From positions 134,319 through 198,318 of the forward strand of contig JANJTB010000039.1 in the NCBI GenBank assembly GCA_024711295.1: a stretch of 64,000 bases of DNA, given 5' to 3'. Positions 1 through 10,500 of the stretch are shown piece by piece. The position numbers and the translations under genes are program-made. The stretch's first letter is position 1. The number at the start of each line of letters is the position of its first letter. Source of the stretch: a bacterium. Lineage in GTDB: Bacteria; Bacteroidota; Ignavibacteria; Kapaibacteriales; UBA2268. The notes beneath the pieces are model-generated. The model did not search any database. It had not been told where the DNA came from and saw only the letters and a list, made by a program, of their open reading frames with translations.

Positions 1-2
1 CT

Positions 3-1619
3 GAAGTAAAAATTGACGAGGTTACCCAAAAAGAAAATTTCAGTATTATTGCGATTTCTGATAAAGGAATTATAAATACTAACAAAGCTTTGTTTGAGGA
101 AAATGATTTCTATACTGATTTATGTCCTCAACTTAATAATGGTCATAATTCAATCATAGAATTTAATTGCATTGAAAATAACTGTGGGCTTTGTAGAGCT
201 CTAACTTATAATGGTTCGATATACTTCTTTGTTAAGAAAATTAGAATTTTTGATAAGCAAATTTTCTTTATTATTAATTATATTGACAAAGATGAGCTGA
301 GTAGTTATGAAAAACAGCTTCTAACATCGGTTGTCATTAATCTTAAATACGGAATGAATGCTCTCGAAACAAAACGAAGGAATATAAATTTTCAACTTGA
401 ATTAAACAGGGAAAAAGAAGAACTTTCTAAGACTTTAGCAAGTATTACTGATGGCGTGATTTTTGCCAATCTTAACGGAAAAATTGTTTATTGCAATCCT
501 GCATCTTACAAAACATTGGGGTTTAGTGAAGTTGAATTAAAATCTACAAGTATATTCGAGATTTTTAAAATTTTGAACGATAGTAATGTTGATTTGTTTA
601 ATCCAATAGACATGATTCAGAACTATAATAAGCACGAAATTCAAAAATTTCAACTAAATGTCATTACTCAAAAAGAAAAAAAGATGATATTGCAATGCTC
701 ATTGGCACCTATTTACAAAGGTGAAACACAAACTTTGGAAGCTGTTACTTTTTCTTTTCAGGATATTACCGAACAAATCAAACTAACAAACGACCTTGCA
801 CTTTCTCAAAAGATGCAAAGCGTAGGTCAGTTGGCAGCCGGAATTGCACATGAAATCAACACTCCACTGCAATTTATTGGAGACAATAACTTTTTTCTCA
901 AAGATGCTTCAAAGAATGTAACAGATTATTACAATTATATAAATTCATTGCTGATTGAAAATGATAATAACATTGTTTATCAAGAGCTTATTAATAAAAT
1001 CAGAGCTTATGCCGATAATCTGAGTCTTGACTTTTTAATTAATGAAATGCAAAAAGCCATAGATAGTAACCTTGATGGAATTCAGAGGGTTAATAGAATT
1101 GTCACTGCAATGAAAAATTTTGCCCATCCATCAGAAAAGACCAAAACACTTTCGAACATCAACGAAACTATCGAAACTACATCTGTTATTACAAGGAATG
1201 AATGGAAATATTCAGCAGAATTGGAATTACTGCTCGAACCTGATTTACCTCTTGTAAGCTGCGTACTTGATGAAATAAATCAAGTCTTGCTAAACATGAT
1301 AATAAATGCAGTCCATACTATAAAGGATTGCATTGGACAAAAGAAATATGAGTTGGGGTTAATACAAATCAAAACTTATCATACTTATGGATTTGTTTAT
1401 ATTGAGATTAAGGATAATGGTGCAGGTATATCAAAAGAGATTTTAAATAGAATTTATGATCCATTCTTTACCACAAAGCCTGTTGGAATGGGTACTGGTC
1501 AGGGATTAGCAATATCACATGATATCATTGTCAATAAACACCAGGGCAAAATTGATATAACATCTGAGGTTGGTGTTGGAACTACATTCATAATTTCATT
1601 GCCGCTTATAGGAGAATAA
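3..1619 (+). CDS. PAS-domain sensor histidine kinase (5' end outside window)
   Basis: Sensor kinase that autophosphorylates on His and should pass phosphate to a response regulator. The reading frame is open to the left window edge (in frame from base 3), so the TTG near base 90 is not the real start. Visible part is 538 residues: an N-terminal GAF-like region (inference), a PAS domain that follows a short coiled stretch (SITDGVIFANLNGKIVYCNP), an H-box GQLAAGIAHEINTPLQF, then a HATPase_c domain with N-box NQVLLNMIINAVHTI, G1 DNGAGIS and the F/G2 region DPFFTTKPVGMGTGQGL. No transmembrane segment is visible, so it may be cytoplasmic. Two response regulators follow 4 bp downstream and overlap each other, so this is probably one signalling operon. 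Stimulus unknown. Confidence 0.93.
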   Translation, partial: EVKIDEVTQKENFSIIAISDKGIINTNKALFEENDFYTDLCPQLNNGHNSIIEFNCIENNCGLCRALTYNGSIYFFVKKIRIFDKQIFFIINYIDKDELSSYEKQLLTSVVINLKYGMNALETKRRNINFQLELNREKEELSKTLASITDGVIFANLNGKIVYCNPASYKTLGFSEVELKSTSIFEIFKILNDSNVDLFNPIDMIQNYNKHEIQKFQLNVITQKEKKMILQCSLAPIYKGETQTLEAVTFSFQDITEQIKLTNDLALSQKMQSVGQLAAGIAHEINTPLQFIGDNNFFLKDASKNVTDYYNYINSLLIENDNNIVYQELINKIRAYADNLSLDFLINEMQKAIDSNLDGIQRVNRIVTAMKNFAHPSEKTKTLSNINETIETTSVITRNEWKYSAELELLLEPDLPLVSCVLDEINQVLLNMIINAVHTIKDCIGQKKYELGLIQIKTYHTYGFVYIEIKDNGAGISKEILNRIYDPFFTTKPVGMGTGQGLAISHDIIVNKHQGKIDITSEVGVGTTFIISLPLIGE

Positions 1620-1623
1620 GTAA

Positions 1624-2823
1624 ATGAAGACTAAAATATTGATGGTTGATGACGAACCTGAAATAATAAATGCATATAGAAGATTGTTTTTCAGCTTCAA
1701 AAATGTATGGGAAATCAATTTTGCTACCAGTGGTGCTGAAGCAATTGAATTTCTAAAAAATAATGAAGTAGATGTTGTGGTTTCGGATATGAGAATGCCC
1801 GGTATGAATGGGGATGAACTGTTAAGAATCATTCAATCAGATTTTCCGGGCACTTTGAGAATTATTCTATCCGGTTATCAGGATGAAATAAGTATAATAA
1901 GAAGCTTATCCTCAGCGCATCAATTTTTAATTAAGCCATGTGAGCCTGATAAATTAAAAGTCACAATTGAAAATGCTTATGCTTTAAGAGATTTGATCGA
2001 AAATAAGCAATTTATTGAATTTGCAAACGGACTTGATGAATTGCCTGTATTACCTCAGATATATATAAAATTGGAGAGAGAATTTTCGAAGGAAGATATT
2101 TCACTGAGGAGAGTGGCTGATATCATTGAAGAAGATCCTGTAATTTCTGCAAAAATATTACAGGTGGTAAATTCGGGTTTCTTTGGTATTCCCAGAAGAA
2201 TAGCTGATCTTATGGAAGCATTAAATTACTTGGGAACCAATCTTGTTAAAGCCATCATTTTATATGTCGAAACATTTTCTGTGAAAAATTATCCTGAAGC
2301 AGAAAGTGTTGAAATTCGAAAAATCGGCAAACATTCAATGAAAACTGCTGAAATTGGAAGAGTCCTTTGCAAATTAAAGAAACTTGACAAAAAAAGCTCC
2401 GACAACATTATTATATCTTGTATTTTACATGATATTGGGAGATTATTGATGATCAGGAAGAAAAATTATCTGAATGATGTTTTAGAAAAAATGGCATCTG
2501 ACAATATTTCGATGATTGATGCTGAAAATAAATTGTATGGATTTACCCATACAAGTGCAGGTGCATATTTGCTCGGAATCTGGGGTTTACCAAAAGAGAT
2601 TATTGAAGCTGTAGGTTTTCACCATAATCCTTCTGCAATTAATTGCGAAGCTGACTGTGTAACAGGTGTGGTTCATTTCGCAAATGCATTTGCGAATTAT
2701 TCTAAATCAATTTTTAATTTCAAGGAATTTGATCTTGATTTAGAATATACTCAAAAATTTATTTCTGAAGATGAAATTCTTAAACTTTGGAAAAATGTAC
2801 TATATTCTTTGGATAACAAATGA
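1624..2823 (+). CDS. Response regulator, REC-HDOD
   Basis: The receiver domain is at about residues 4-120, with acidic pocket D9/D10, phosphoacceptor D55 (SDMRMPG) and K104 (IKP). The HDOD domain starts near residue 138 (ELPVLPQI) and contains the typical VNSGFFG stretch and an HDIGR-like HD remnant (LHDIGRLLMI). HDOD domains are usually non-catalytic signalling outputs; the target here is unknown. The gene starts 4 bp after the kinase stop and its own stop overlaps the next start (ATGA), so translation is probably coupled. The REC domain is the expected partner of the upstream kinase. Confidence 0.9.
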   Translation: MKTKILMVDDEPEIINAYRRLFFSFKNVWEINFATSGAEAIEFLKNNEVDVVVSDMRMPGMNGDELLRIIQSDFPGTLRIILSGYQDEISIIRSLSSAHQFLIKPCEPDKLKVTIENAYALRDLIENKQFIEFANGLDELPVLPQIYIKLEREFSKEDISLRRVADIIEEDPVISAKILQVVNSGFFGIPRRIADLMEALNYLGTNLVKAIILYVETFSVKNYPEAESVEIRKIGKHSMKTAEIGRVLCKLKKLDKKSSDNIIISCILHDIGRLLMIRKKNYLNDVLEKMASDNISMIDAENKLYGFTHTSAGAYLLGIWGLPKEIIEAVGFHHNPSAINCEADCVTGVVHFANAFANYSKSIFNFKEFDLDLEYTQKFISEDEILKLWKNVLYSLDNK

Positions 2824-3956
2824 AGCCAAAAGTTCTTTTAGTTGATGATGAAACCGAAGTTTTGATGGGATACCAAAGAAATCTTTTTAAGCTTTTTAAT
2901 ATTTCAATTAGCACTAATGGTCAGGAAGCACTTGATACTATTAAAGAAGAAGGTCCTTTTGCTGCTATTCTGTCAGATTACAATATGCCAGGAATGAATG
3001 GTATTGAATTGTTAGCTGCTGTCAAAGAGATTTCTCCTGATACAACACGATTACTCATAACAGGTTATGCCGACTTAAATATAGCTATAAATTCTGTCAA
3101 TACAGGAAAAGTATTTAGATTTTTAACAAAGCCGATCTCTCCCGACAACTTGATTTTAGCATTGAACGCTGCAACCGAACAGTATAAACTGGTTGTATCA
3201 GAAAAAGAAATACTTGACAAAACTCTCAAGGGAAGTATCAAAATGTTGATTGATATTTTATCCCTGGGTTACCCTGAAGTCTTTGCAAAAAGTAATCAGT
3301 ATCGAAGTCTTGCACGTAAAGTTGCCGAATCATTAGGTATGAGAAATCTATGGGAAGTAGAAATTGCAACTCTCCTCTCACAAATTGGTGTTGTTGTAGT
3401 ACCGCCTGAAATCATAAATAAAATGGTAAATAGCGAAATACTTGATGATGAAGAAAAAAGAATCATAAAAAAAATACCATCTTATTCAAAAGATTTATTA
3501 AAAAATATACCAAGATTGGAACAAATTGCTGAAGCAATAGAAAAACAGGATTGTAATGCTTCAAAAAGCAATGTTCACAGTATTGATTGCGAAAATGTAC
3601 CAAAAATATCGAAAATAATTAGGGTGGTCAAGGACTATTATAAGCATTTTTCTGATAACAAACTTCCGATGTCTGAAGCACTAAAGGCACTTTACAGAGA
3701 TTCAATGAATTACGATTCTGAAGTTTTGAATATTCTTATTAAAATTCTAAACTCAGAAGGTTCTGCAAAAGGTATTAAATCAGTTTATATAGACAAATTA
3801 ACTCCCGGTATGATTTTGGCTGATGATGTTGAAAATGCTGATAATGTTATTCTTTTGAGAAAAGGAAGGGAGTTGTCGGATGTTCACATAATGAGGTTGA
3901 GAATGCTACACAGAAGAGTTACAATATCCGAACCTCTATTTGTCTATGATGAATAA
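2820..3956 (+). CDS. Response regulator, REC plus degenerate HD-GYP-like domain
   Basis: The REC domain is at residues 3-120 with D9/D10, phosphoacceptor D53 (SDYNMPG) and a TKP lysine. The rest (about 130-378) follows the layout of HD-GYP response regulators: an opening helix, a Y/R-x-LARKVAESLG stretch, and a C-terminal module with LTPGMILADDV. The motif that should carry the metal-binding HD pair (usually LHDIGK) reads LLSQIGVVVVPPEI, and no GYP motif is seen, so cyclic-di-GMP hydrolysis is unlikely. It overlaps the preceding gene by 4 bp. The call of a degenerate HD domain is from motif reading and is less certain than the REC domain. Confidence 0.8.
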   Translation: MKPKVLLVDDETEVLMGYQRNLFKLFNISISTNGQEALDTIKEEGPFAAILSDYNMPGMNGIELLAAVKEISPDTTRLLITGYADLNIAINSVNTGKVFRFLTKPISPDNLILALNAATEQYKLVVSEKEILDKTLKGSIKMLIDILSLGYPEVFAKSNQYRSLARKVAESLGMRNLWEVEIATLLSQIGVVVVPPEIINKMVNSEILDDEEKRIIKKIPSYSKDLLKNIPRLEQIAEAIEKQDCNASKSNVHSIDCENVPKISKIIRVVKDYYKHFSDNKLPMSEALKALYRDSMNYDSEVLNILIKILNSEGSAKGIKSVYIDKLTPGMILADDVENADNVILLRKGRELSDVHIMRLRMLHRRVTISEPLFVYDE

Positions 3957-4032
3957 TTACTTTTTAAATTTTGTTTTTACTTCGTTTAACATTATTTTTG
4001 ATAAAATATTTCTTACTTAACCAATTAATCAG

Positions 4033-5040
4033 ATGAGCGAAAACAATAATCAAAGAGAAATTTACTACAGTTTGTTCGGTAGTTCTACTTTGCACTACAT
4101 AATATTAATATTATTAATTGGTTCAATTTCATTTACTTTATTTCATTCTACATTACCAATCATTAAAGAAACACTTATCGAAGGATACCTCGAGGGATTA
4201 GCTCTTGACTCTCCGTTAAGTGAAGACAAAGAAAGAATAAAATACCTTGACAAACTTGTTAACGACAACAGACAAAATCCTACGAAAGTCAGGGATATAA
4301 TATTTTACTATACTAATTGGCAGGTTATCATTTACAAAGACTCTGAGCAGGAGGGTATTTATTGGTTCAACCCATTAATGTCATTGTCTATGCCTATATT
4401 ATTAATATCAGTCTTGTTCAGTCTTCTAATTGCGTCAATTATCCCTTCAAAAATCGGTATGATGAGTCATAAAATAGAAAGGGAAATACTTAACACTTTA
4501 GACATATTATACTACAAAATCAATAACAAATATTCTGATAATATCAAGGAATTCGAGGATTTGATAATATCAATGGATATTAGGGAGTTGCTTTCGAGAG
4601 CTGACGAGTGGAAAATATCTCATGATGATTTGATTTATCTTAGAGATGCACTTAAATGGAAGAATTCGGGTGTTACTGCAAAAATTATTAATTCACTGAG
4701 TGCTATTAAATTCTATCTTAGATTTTATTTCACTGATAAGTATAGCAATGTAATTCTTGGTTTAGTTTATATTGGTGCGGCTGTATTAATTATAATTATA
4801 GGTCTTAGAGGTCTGAAATTTATCCCTGCCTCTCAACCATCACTTGTATTTTTTGCATTGGGCTTGGAATTTACTGTATTAATAACTTATGCATTTACTG
4901 TGATTTATAGCAGGAGTGATAATGATACATTGTTTAATACTGCAACACCAAAAAGTGAGAGCCTACCCCTATTATCGGAAGAATTTGGGAATAGTCGTGA
5001 AGTTGAAAGTTTGTTAAGAGCATTTTTAAAAAAGAAATAA
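4033..5040 (+). CDS. Uncharacterised four-helix membrane protein
   Basis: 335 residues with no family I recognise. Four hydrophobic stretches are visible: near residues 16-38, 113-138, 238-260 and 265-290. A soluble region of about 65 residues lies between helices 1 and 2, and a longer charged region of about 100 residues between helices 2 and 3. It starts 76 bp after the response regulators and stops 18 bp before purE, so it may share a transcript with purE. There is no strong Shine-Dalgarno sequence before the ATG. Confidence 0.75.
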   Translation: MSENNNQREIYYSLFGSSTLHYIILILLIGSISFTLFHSTLPIIKETLIEGYLEGLALDSPLSEDKERIKYLDKLVNDNRQNPTKVRDIIFYYTNWQVIIYKDSEQEGIYWFNPLMSLSMPILLISVLFSLLIASIIPSKIGMMSHKIEREILNTLDILYYKINNKYSDNIKEFEDLIISMDIRELLSRADEWKISHDDLIYLRDALKWKNSGVTAKIINSLSAIKFYLRFYFTDKYSNVILGLVYIGAAVLIIIIGLRGLKFIPASQPSLVFFALGLEFTVLITYAFTVIYSRSDNDTLFNTATPKSESLPLLSEEFGNSREVESLLRAFLKKK

Positions 5041-5058
5041 TATTTAAAGAAAGAGTAA

Positions 5059-5547
5059 ATGGCAAAGGTTGGAATAATTATGGGGAGCGATTCAGACCTC
5101 CCGACAATGCAAATGGCGGCTGATGTTTGCAAAGAGTTTGGTGTTGATTACGAAATCAAAGTAGTAAGTGCTCATCGAACACCTCTGGATATGGCAAATT
5201 ATGCTGCAAATGCTAAAGCTAATGGAATTAATGTAATTATTGCCGGGGCTGGAGGTGCAGCTCACTTACCTGGGATGGTAGCTTCGTTTACTACATTACC
5301 CGTTATCGGTGTTCCCGTTCAATCTAAATCACTAAATGGTTTAGATTCATTGTTAAGCATTGTGCAAATGCCTGCAGGTGTTCCTGTGGCTACCGTTGCG
5401 ATAGGTGGTGGTAAAAATGCCGGAATTTTAGCTGTTTCAATTTTAGCACTCGCTGATGCTGAACTTTCTGAAAAACTTGAAAAATATAAGTTATCAATTG
5501 CACAGGAATCCAGGGATAAAAATAATAACTCACCATTTTCCGGGTAA
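5059..5547 (+). CDS. purE: N5-carboxyaminoimidazole ribonucleotide mutase
   Basis: PurE converts N5-CAIR to CAIR in purine synthesis. The 162-residue length is usual for bacterial class I PurE. Visible signatures are the nucleotide-binding GSDSDLPTM at residues 8-16, SAHRTP near residue 40, a glycine-rich [11 protein letters not shown] and GVPVQS. No purK is seen in the window. An inverted repeat immediately follows the stop codon. Confidence 0.96.
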   Translation: MAKVGIIMGSDSDLPTMQMAADVCKEFGVDYEIKVVSAHRTPLDMANYAANAKANGINVIIAGAGGAAHLPGMVASFTTLPVIGVPVQSKSLNGLDSLLSIVQMPAGVPVATVAIGGGKNAGILAVSILALADAELSEKLEKYKLSIAQESRDKNNNSPFSG

Positions 5548-5550
5548 AAA

Positions 5551-5582
5551 AAAGCTGCTTATTTATAAAAAAAAGCAGCTTT
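5551..5582 (-). terminator. Intrinsic terminator between purE and ferritin
   Basis: Ten-base arms AAAGCTGCTT (5551-5560) and AAGCAGCTTT (5573-5582) pair perfectly. A run of A on the plus strand just before the left arm gives a U-tract on the minus strand, so it best fits ferritin transcription. It may also stop purE from the other side. Confidence 0.75.
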
Positions 5583-5605
5583 AAATATTTGTAAATTAAT
5601 TAAGC

Positions 5606-6121
5606 TCAGGTTGTAGCGCCGGCTGATACTGGAGCAGTAGCTCTTTGGCCTAATTGAGCATCCATCATCAAAATTATTTGTGGATTATTATTAGCCAATT
5701 TAAGCTTTTCGACGATTTCGAGTGCGGTTGCTTCTTCTTCTACTTGCTCATTAACGAACCACTGCAACAAGTTTTCAGTTGCATAATCATTTTCGGATCT
5801 GGCAATAGCAACACAATCATAAATCCAACCCGTAACCAGAGTTTCGTGATGATAAGCATCTTCAAAAGCTTTAACAGGTGAGTCCCAAACTGCAGGGGGC
5901 TCGGCAATAGCTCCAATTATCGGTTTGCCACCTCTTTGTAATAAGAAATGATAAAATTTCATAGCGTGCATCATTTCTTCAGCAGCCTGAATTTCCATCC
6001 ATTTGGCAAATCCGCTTAAATTGATTGATGCGTAATATGCAGACATCGAAAGATATAAATTCGATGAGTACATTTCTCTGTTAATTTGCTTATTAAGAGC
6101 ATCAAGAACTACTTGTTTCAT
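5606..6121 (-). CDS. ftnA: Ferritin
   Basis: Non-haem ferritin that oxidises and stores iron. It has 171 residues, the usual bacterial length. Ferroxidase-type residues are visible in REMYSSNLYLSM (helix A), AAEEMMHAMKF (helix B), HHETL and NEQVEEEATA (later helices). A purine-rich AAAGGAAAG precedes the ATG. It is convergent with purE and shares the terminator hairpin between them. No Fur-box was identified. Confidence 0.94.
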   Translation of the reverse strand: MKQVVLDALNKQINREMYSSNLYLSMSAYYASINLSGFAKWMEIQAAEEMMHAMKFYHFLLQRGGKPIIGAIAEPPAVWDSPVKAFEDAYHHETLVTGWIYDCVAIARSENDYATENLLQWFVNEQVEEEATALEIVEKLKLANNNPQIILMMDAQLGQRATAPVSAGATT

Positions 6122-6239
6122 TTTCTTTCCTTTATAAAATATAAGTTTAATTGATTATAAATGTAATTATTAACTACAAAAGCTATGACGTTTATAATTT
6201 AAAAAATTTTGCTAATTTCTTAAATTAACAAAAACTTAA

Positions 6240-6710
6240 CTAATCTCCCTTAAAATAATATTCACTTAAATCATCAAATTTTATATTGGTTACAATCCAA
6301 TTTTTTTGAGGGGATTTATAAAATGTGAATACCCATCTAACAGGGAAGTTTCCATGCAAACCCAGATATCGAAGTCTTACATAGGATTCAGTAATCAACT
6401 CAGCATTTACTGCCTCGTAACCCCCTATATTCCCATAAATTTCGAATGCTCTTTTTGTTTGTTTAAGGAGATTGTCAACATCATTTTTTTGTCGGCTTAT
6501 AGGGCTGTTTGTCAGCATTTTGTCATAAGCTCCATTAACATCATCGTTAATTAAGGAGGTAAAGAAATTATCAATGCGAGTCTTGAGTATATTTGGTACT
6601 TCAAGAAATGAAGTTGGCTCTTTTGATTTGCGTGATGTAGGTAGTCCATCTTGAGCAAAGTTAGTTGAGTATATAAAAAACAATGCTAAGATAAAAACAC
6701 AAATTCTCAT
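6240..6710 (-). CDS. Small exported protein of unknown function
   Basis: 156 residues with a clear signal peptide (hydrophobic residues 3-18, likely cleavage after NFAQ). The mature part, with a repeated aromatic beta-like pattern (LRYLGLHG, RWVFTFYK), resembles small NTF2-like/DUF4019-type periplasmic proteins, but this is only inference. No catalytic motif is visible. The gene upstream on the same strand also encodes an exported protein. Confidence 0.7.
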   Translation of the reverse strand: MRICVFILALFFIYSTNFAQDGLPTSRKSKEPTSFLEVPNILKTRIDNFFTSLINDDVNGAYDKMLTNSPISRQKNDVDNLLKQTKRAFEIYGNIGGYEAVNAELITESYVRLRYLGLHGNFPVRWVFTFYKSPQKNWIVTNIKFDDLSEYYFKGD

Positions 6711-6796
6711 ATAAATGTCCTAAGTTTTATAAAAATATAAAATGTAAAACTAAGTAAAAAAATAATGATAAACAAATATTTTTTTACTAATTTAAA

Positions 6797-7426
6797 TTAT
6801 CTCCATTCCTGATCAATCACGGTTATTCTTCCAGGATAGCTCATTGGCCCGATGGCTGTCCTGACAGTTGGCTTAATATCGAGTTTAACTTTTGATGTTG
6901 TGCCGTTTACACCACCGATTGCTAAAGCAAGATTTACAATACTTTCGTAACCTCGGCTACCGAAGAATTGATATAAATCTAAGCCCATCCCTAGTGGTAT
7001 GATTGTAGATTGACCACTTCCCGGAACCGATATTTCACTTTTGATGTCTCCGTTGATTGTAGTGATTTCGTCAATTATCAAACGGTAATCAAGTGATTGA
7101 ATAAACGCATTTGTTTTTTGCTTCCCGTTATTACCATCATTAGGATTCTGTGCTAATACATTTAAAGTAAATTCAGCAGGAAATTTTTTGGTTGCAAATG
7201 AGCTGGTCAATTTCAACACATCTGTGGTTGATATATCATTAAAACTCTTCTTGTTTGATAATGTTATACCCGAAACTGACATATTCGAAATATTGTCGAG
7301 TTTAAATTTTAATCTGCCTATATCTGCCAAAGTATTTGTAATATCTTTTACTATATTACAAGATTGGAAAAAAAATATGCTGATGATAAATATCATCAAT
7401 ACTTTTGTTATTGAGAATCTGCTCAT
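6797..7426 (-). CDS. Putative lipoprotein, LEA-type-2-like
   Basis: 209 residues with an N-terminal hydrophobic segment ending in a lipobox (IFFFQSC, Cys23), so probably membrane-anchored in the periplasm. The mature sequence has alternating hydrophobic beta-strand character and phrases such as LDNISNMSVSGITL and VLAQNPND, reminiscent of LEA type 2 (WHy-like) lipoproteins. This assignment is tentative. It is divergent from the large gene at 7581. Confidence 0.7.
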   Translation of the reverse strand: MSRFSITKVLMIFIISIFFFQSCNIVKDITNTLADIGRLKFKLDNISNMSVSGITLSNKKSFNDISTTDVLKLTSSFATKKFPAEFTLNVLAQNPNDGNNGKQKTNAFIQSLDYRLIIDEITTINGDIKSEISVPGSGQSTIIPLGMGLDLYQFFGSRGYESIVNLALAIGGVNGTTSKVKLDIKPTVRTAIGPMSYPGRITVIDQEWR

Positions 7427-7580
7427 TTTATTCCTTTATATAATATTCTTATTTAGATTGATAGACGATTAATACTAAAAATTGGTTACGATTTAGGAAA
7501 AATAAAAATTGAATTTTAAATTATCATAAAAAAAATGTAAATTGAATAAAAATCTCAAGTAAATTTCAAAAAGAAAAAAT

Positions 7581-10500
7581 ATGATAGACAATTTATTTAA
7601 TAATATAGAAAATCAAAAAGAAAAGTTGAGTTTGGCTGAGAATTACTTCCTCAGATCAGATATTAGAGACAAGAGTGAATTATCATTATTCTTGTCCGAA
7701 ACCTCAAAGCCTGTATTTCTTAAAAGTTTAGAAAATGATTCATTGAGAAATGATTGGGCCCAACTATGTTTTAAACTTATAAGGAATTATAATTATTCTT
7801 TACTCGACTTGTTTGAATCAAGAACATCAGAGAGTCCGGATAAGACATTGTTCCACGATATGTCCGAACCTGATAAGGGGAAGTGGTCGTACAAAAGAAT
7901 TTATCAAAATCTAAAAGAAATTGCAGCCGGTTTTTATCATGTTCACAATAAAAATATTCTGGAAGAAGTTGATATATCATTAATGCCAAGATTAGCTATT
8001 CTTTCAGAAAATTCTGTAGTTTCAGCTTCTGCTGACCTGGCATGCTTATGTTATGACATATTAGTCACACCACTAAATGTAAGTTTTGGGAGAGAAATAA
8101 TTGAATATATTTTTAAAGAACTTGATATCAACACTGTTGTAACTGACAGTAAGCAAAGAATTGATATGTTAATTAGTTTAAAAAATAGTTCTTTTCCAGA
8201 TTTAGTGATTTTCTCTACAAATAGCGAGTATAGTGAATATTCAGATTCAGTATGTTTTATTGGTGAATATGAGGCTTCGTTGAGTCCGTCTGATATTGAA
8301 AAAATATTGAGTAAACGAAAAAAACTGAGTATAAATCAAGTATGCACGGTAATGTTTACATCAGGCAGTACAGGTATGCCAAAAGGATTGTCCTTCACAA
8401 TGTACAATTTAATTTCTAAACGGTTTGCCAGAGGTGCAGCACTTCCTGATGTTGGAGAAGACGAAGTATTTTTGTCTTTTTTACCTTTATATCATACTTT
8501 TGGAAGATATCTCGAATTAATGGGCTCGATTTATTGGCGATCAACATACGTTTTTGCTGGTAATACATCATCAGATACTCTACTAAATTTGTTCCCGATA
8601 GTTCAACCAAGTGTATTTATAAGCATTCCCCTAAGATGGAATCAGCTTTATGAAAAAGCATACGAGATGATGAGCGACGTTAGTGATTCTAAGGAATTGA
8701 GAAATATTTTCAGAAAGGTAGTTGGAAATCGGCTGAAGTGGGGATTATCGGCGGCAGGATATCTTGATCCAAAGGTATTTGAATTTTTTGGACTAAATGG
8801 GGTTGAGCTTTGTAGTGGTTTTGGAATGACTGAGGCTACAGGTGGTATTACAATGACACCACCCGGTAAGTATCGCCAGGGGACTGTGGGAATACCTCTC
8901 CCCGGAGTTAATTGCCTGATTAATTCTGAGGGTGTTCTCGAAATTAGTGGTCATTATGTAGCAAGATATTTAGAAAATGCAGGACCATTGTCAGAAGTAT
9001 CTTTTCCTGATGAAGAAACTTATCGTATTTCAACAGGAGATGTATTCCAAGTTGACTCTGATGGGTATTATGAAATAGTTGACAGAGTAAAAGACATATA
9101 CAAAAACAATAAAGGACAAACAATTTCTCCCAAAAATGTTGAGAATAAATTTGAAAGTGTACCCGGTATAAAAAGGACATTCCTGGTAGGTGACGGTAAG
9201 CCATATAATACTCTGTTGATTGTTACTGACCAGAACGAAGATTTGATTAGCCAAAAATCACCTGAAGAAGTGAATGATTACATTGAACTTTTGGTGACTA
9301 AAGCTAATCAGGAACTTGCAAACTATGAAAGAATTGTAAATTATCTTATCATTGATAGAGATTTCGAAATGGATAAAGGAGAACTAACTCCAAAAAATTC
9401 ATTTAACAGAAAAAATATAGAAAAAAACTTTTCAAAAGAAATTGAAAAACTATATGAGAAAAACCATTCTGATTATAATTTCGAAAGCCTAATCATAAGA
9501 ATTCCAAGGTGGTTTTACCGAGACTTAGGTATTATTGAAAGTGATATTTCTGTTGACAGCTTCGGATTTTTGAATAAAAGGAGTAAAAAAGTTCTCAGAA
9601 TCAAAAAGAGTGATATCGAAAATCAAATAATGATCGGTGATTTGATTTACGAAATTACTGGAAAACAAGTCAATTTGGGCACTTTAGCCCGTCAACCAAA
9701 ACTATGGGTTGGTAATCCTAATTTTATTGAATTTTCTCCGGTAAAAGATGGCTGGGATACAAATATTGATACTATTTCAGAGAATGTATTTATTGATTAT
9801 AATCCCCAGTCAATTAATTATCCGGTTGATGAAAACAAGCGACTTGGAGTTGGAAACCAACTTTCAGAAGTTAACAAAATTGTTTGCGATATGATATTCG
9901 GTAATGAGGAAATTATTTTTGAAACTTTAAGAAAAGTTGAGCATTTACTTGACAATACCACCGAAAAGTTTATCAATCTATTAAGAAAAAGACTTCAAGC
10001 ACTTGCCAAACATCCAAGTGAAGATGTTCGCTGCACAGCCTATAGAATTTTGTTGCTTGATGAACCAAGCCCTGACTATTCAAAAGCTTTTCCGGCATTT
10101 ATTAAATCAGGTTTAAGTTATCTGAATGAAAAATCAATCAAAGAAATTGCAGGTGGTAAATTAGAAATCAGAAGATTGGAAGCACTGAGAAAAAGACTTT
10201 TAGCTTATCGGACACAGATTGATTTGTCAAATGACGAAGTCACAATTTATCAGTTCAAAAGCTTGTTCAAACTTTTAATAAACTTTCTAAAAAATAATCC
10301 CGAATTTTATACATCGGTTAGGTTTGAATTAATTTCTTGGATATTGTTTAATAAAATTCCTGAAGTTTCTGCATTTGCAAAGCAGTACTTTAATGAAATG
10401 CATAAATTTTATGAAAATATGCTCGACGAGAACACACCAAAATATCCTTATGCTCTTTGGATGAGTAAAATTGTGTTTGATCAGGAGATTAATGAGTTCG

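Noticed and set aside
90-92. TTG at the left edge as the kinase start
   Set aside because: The frame is open to base 3 and reads as protein upstream, so the gene continues outside the window.
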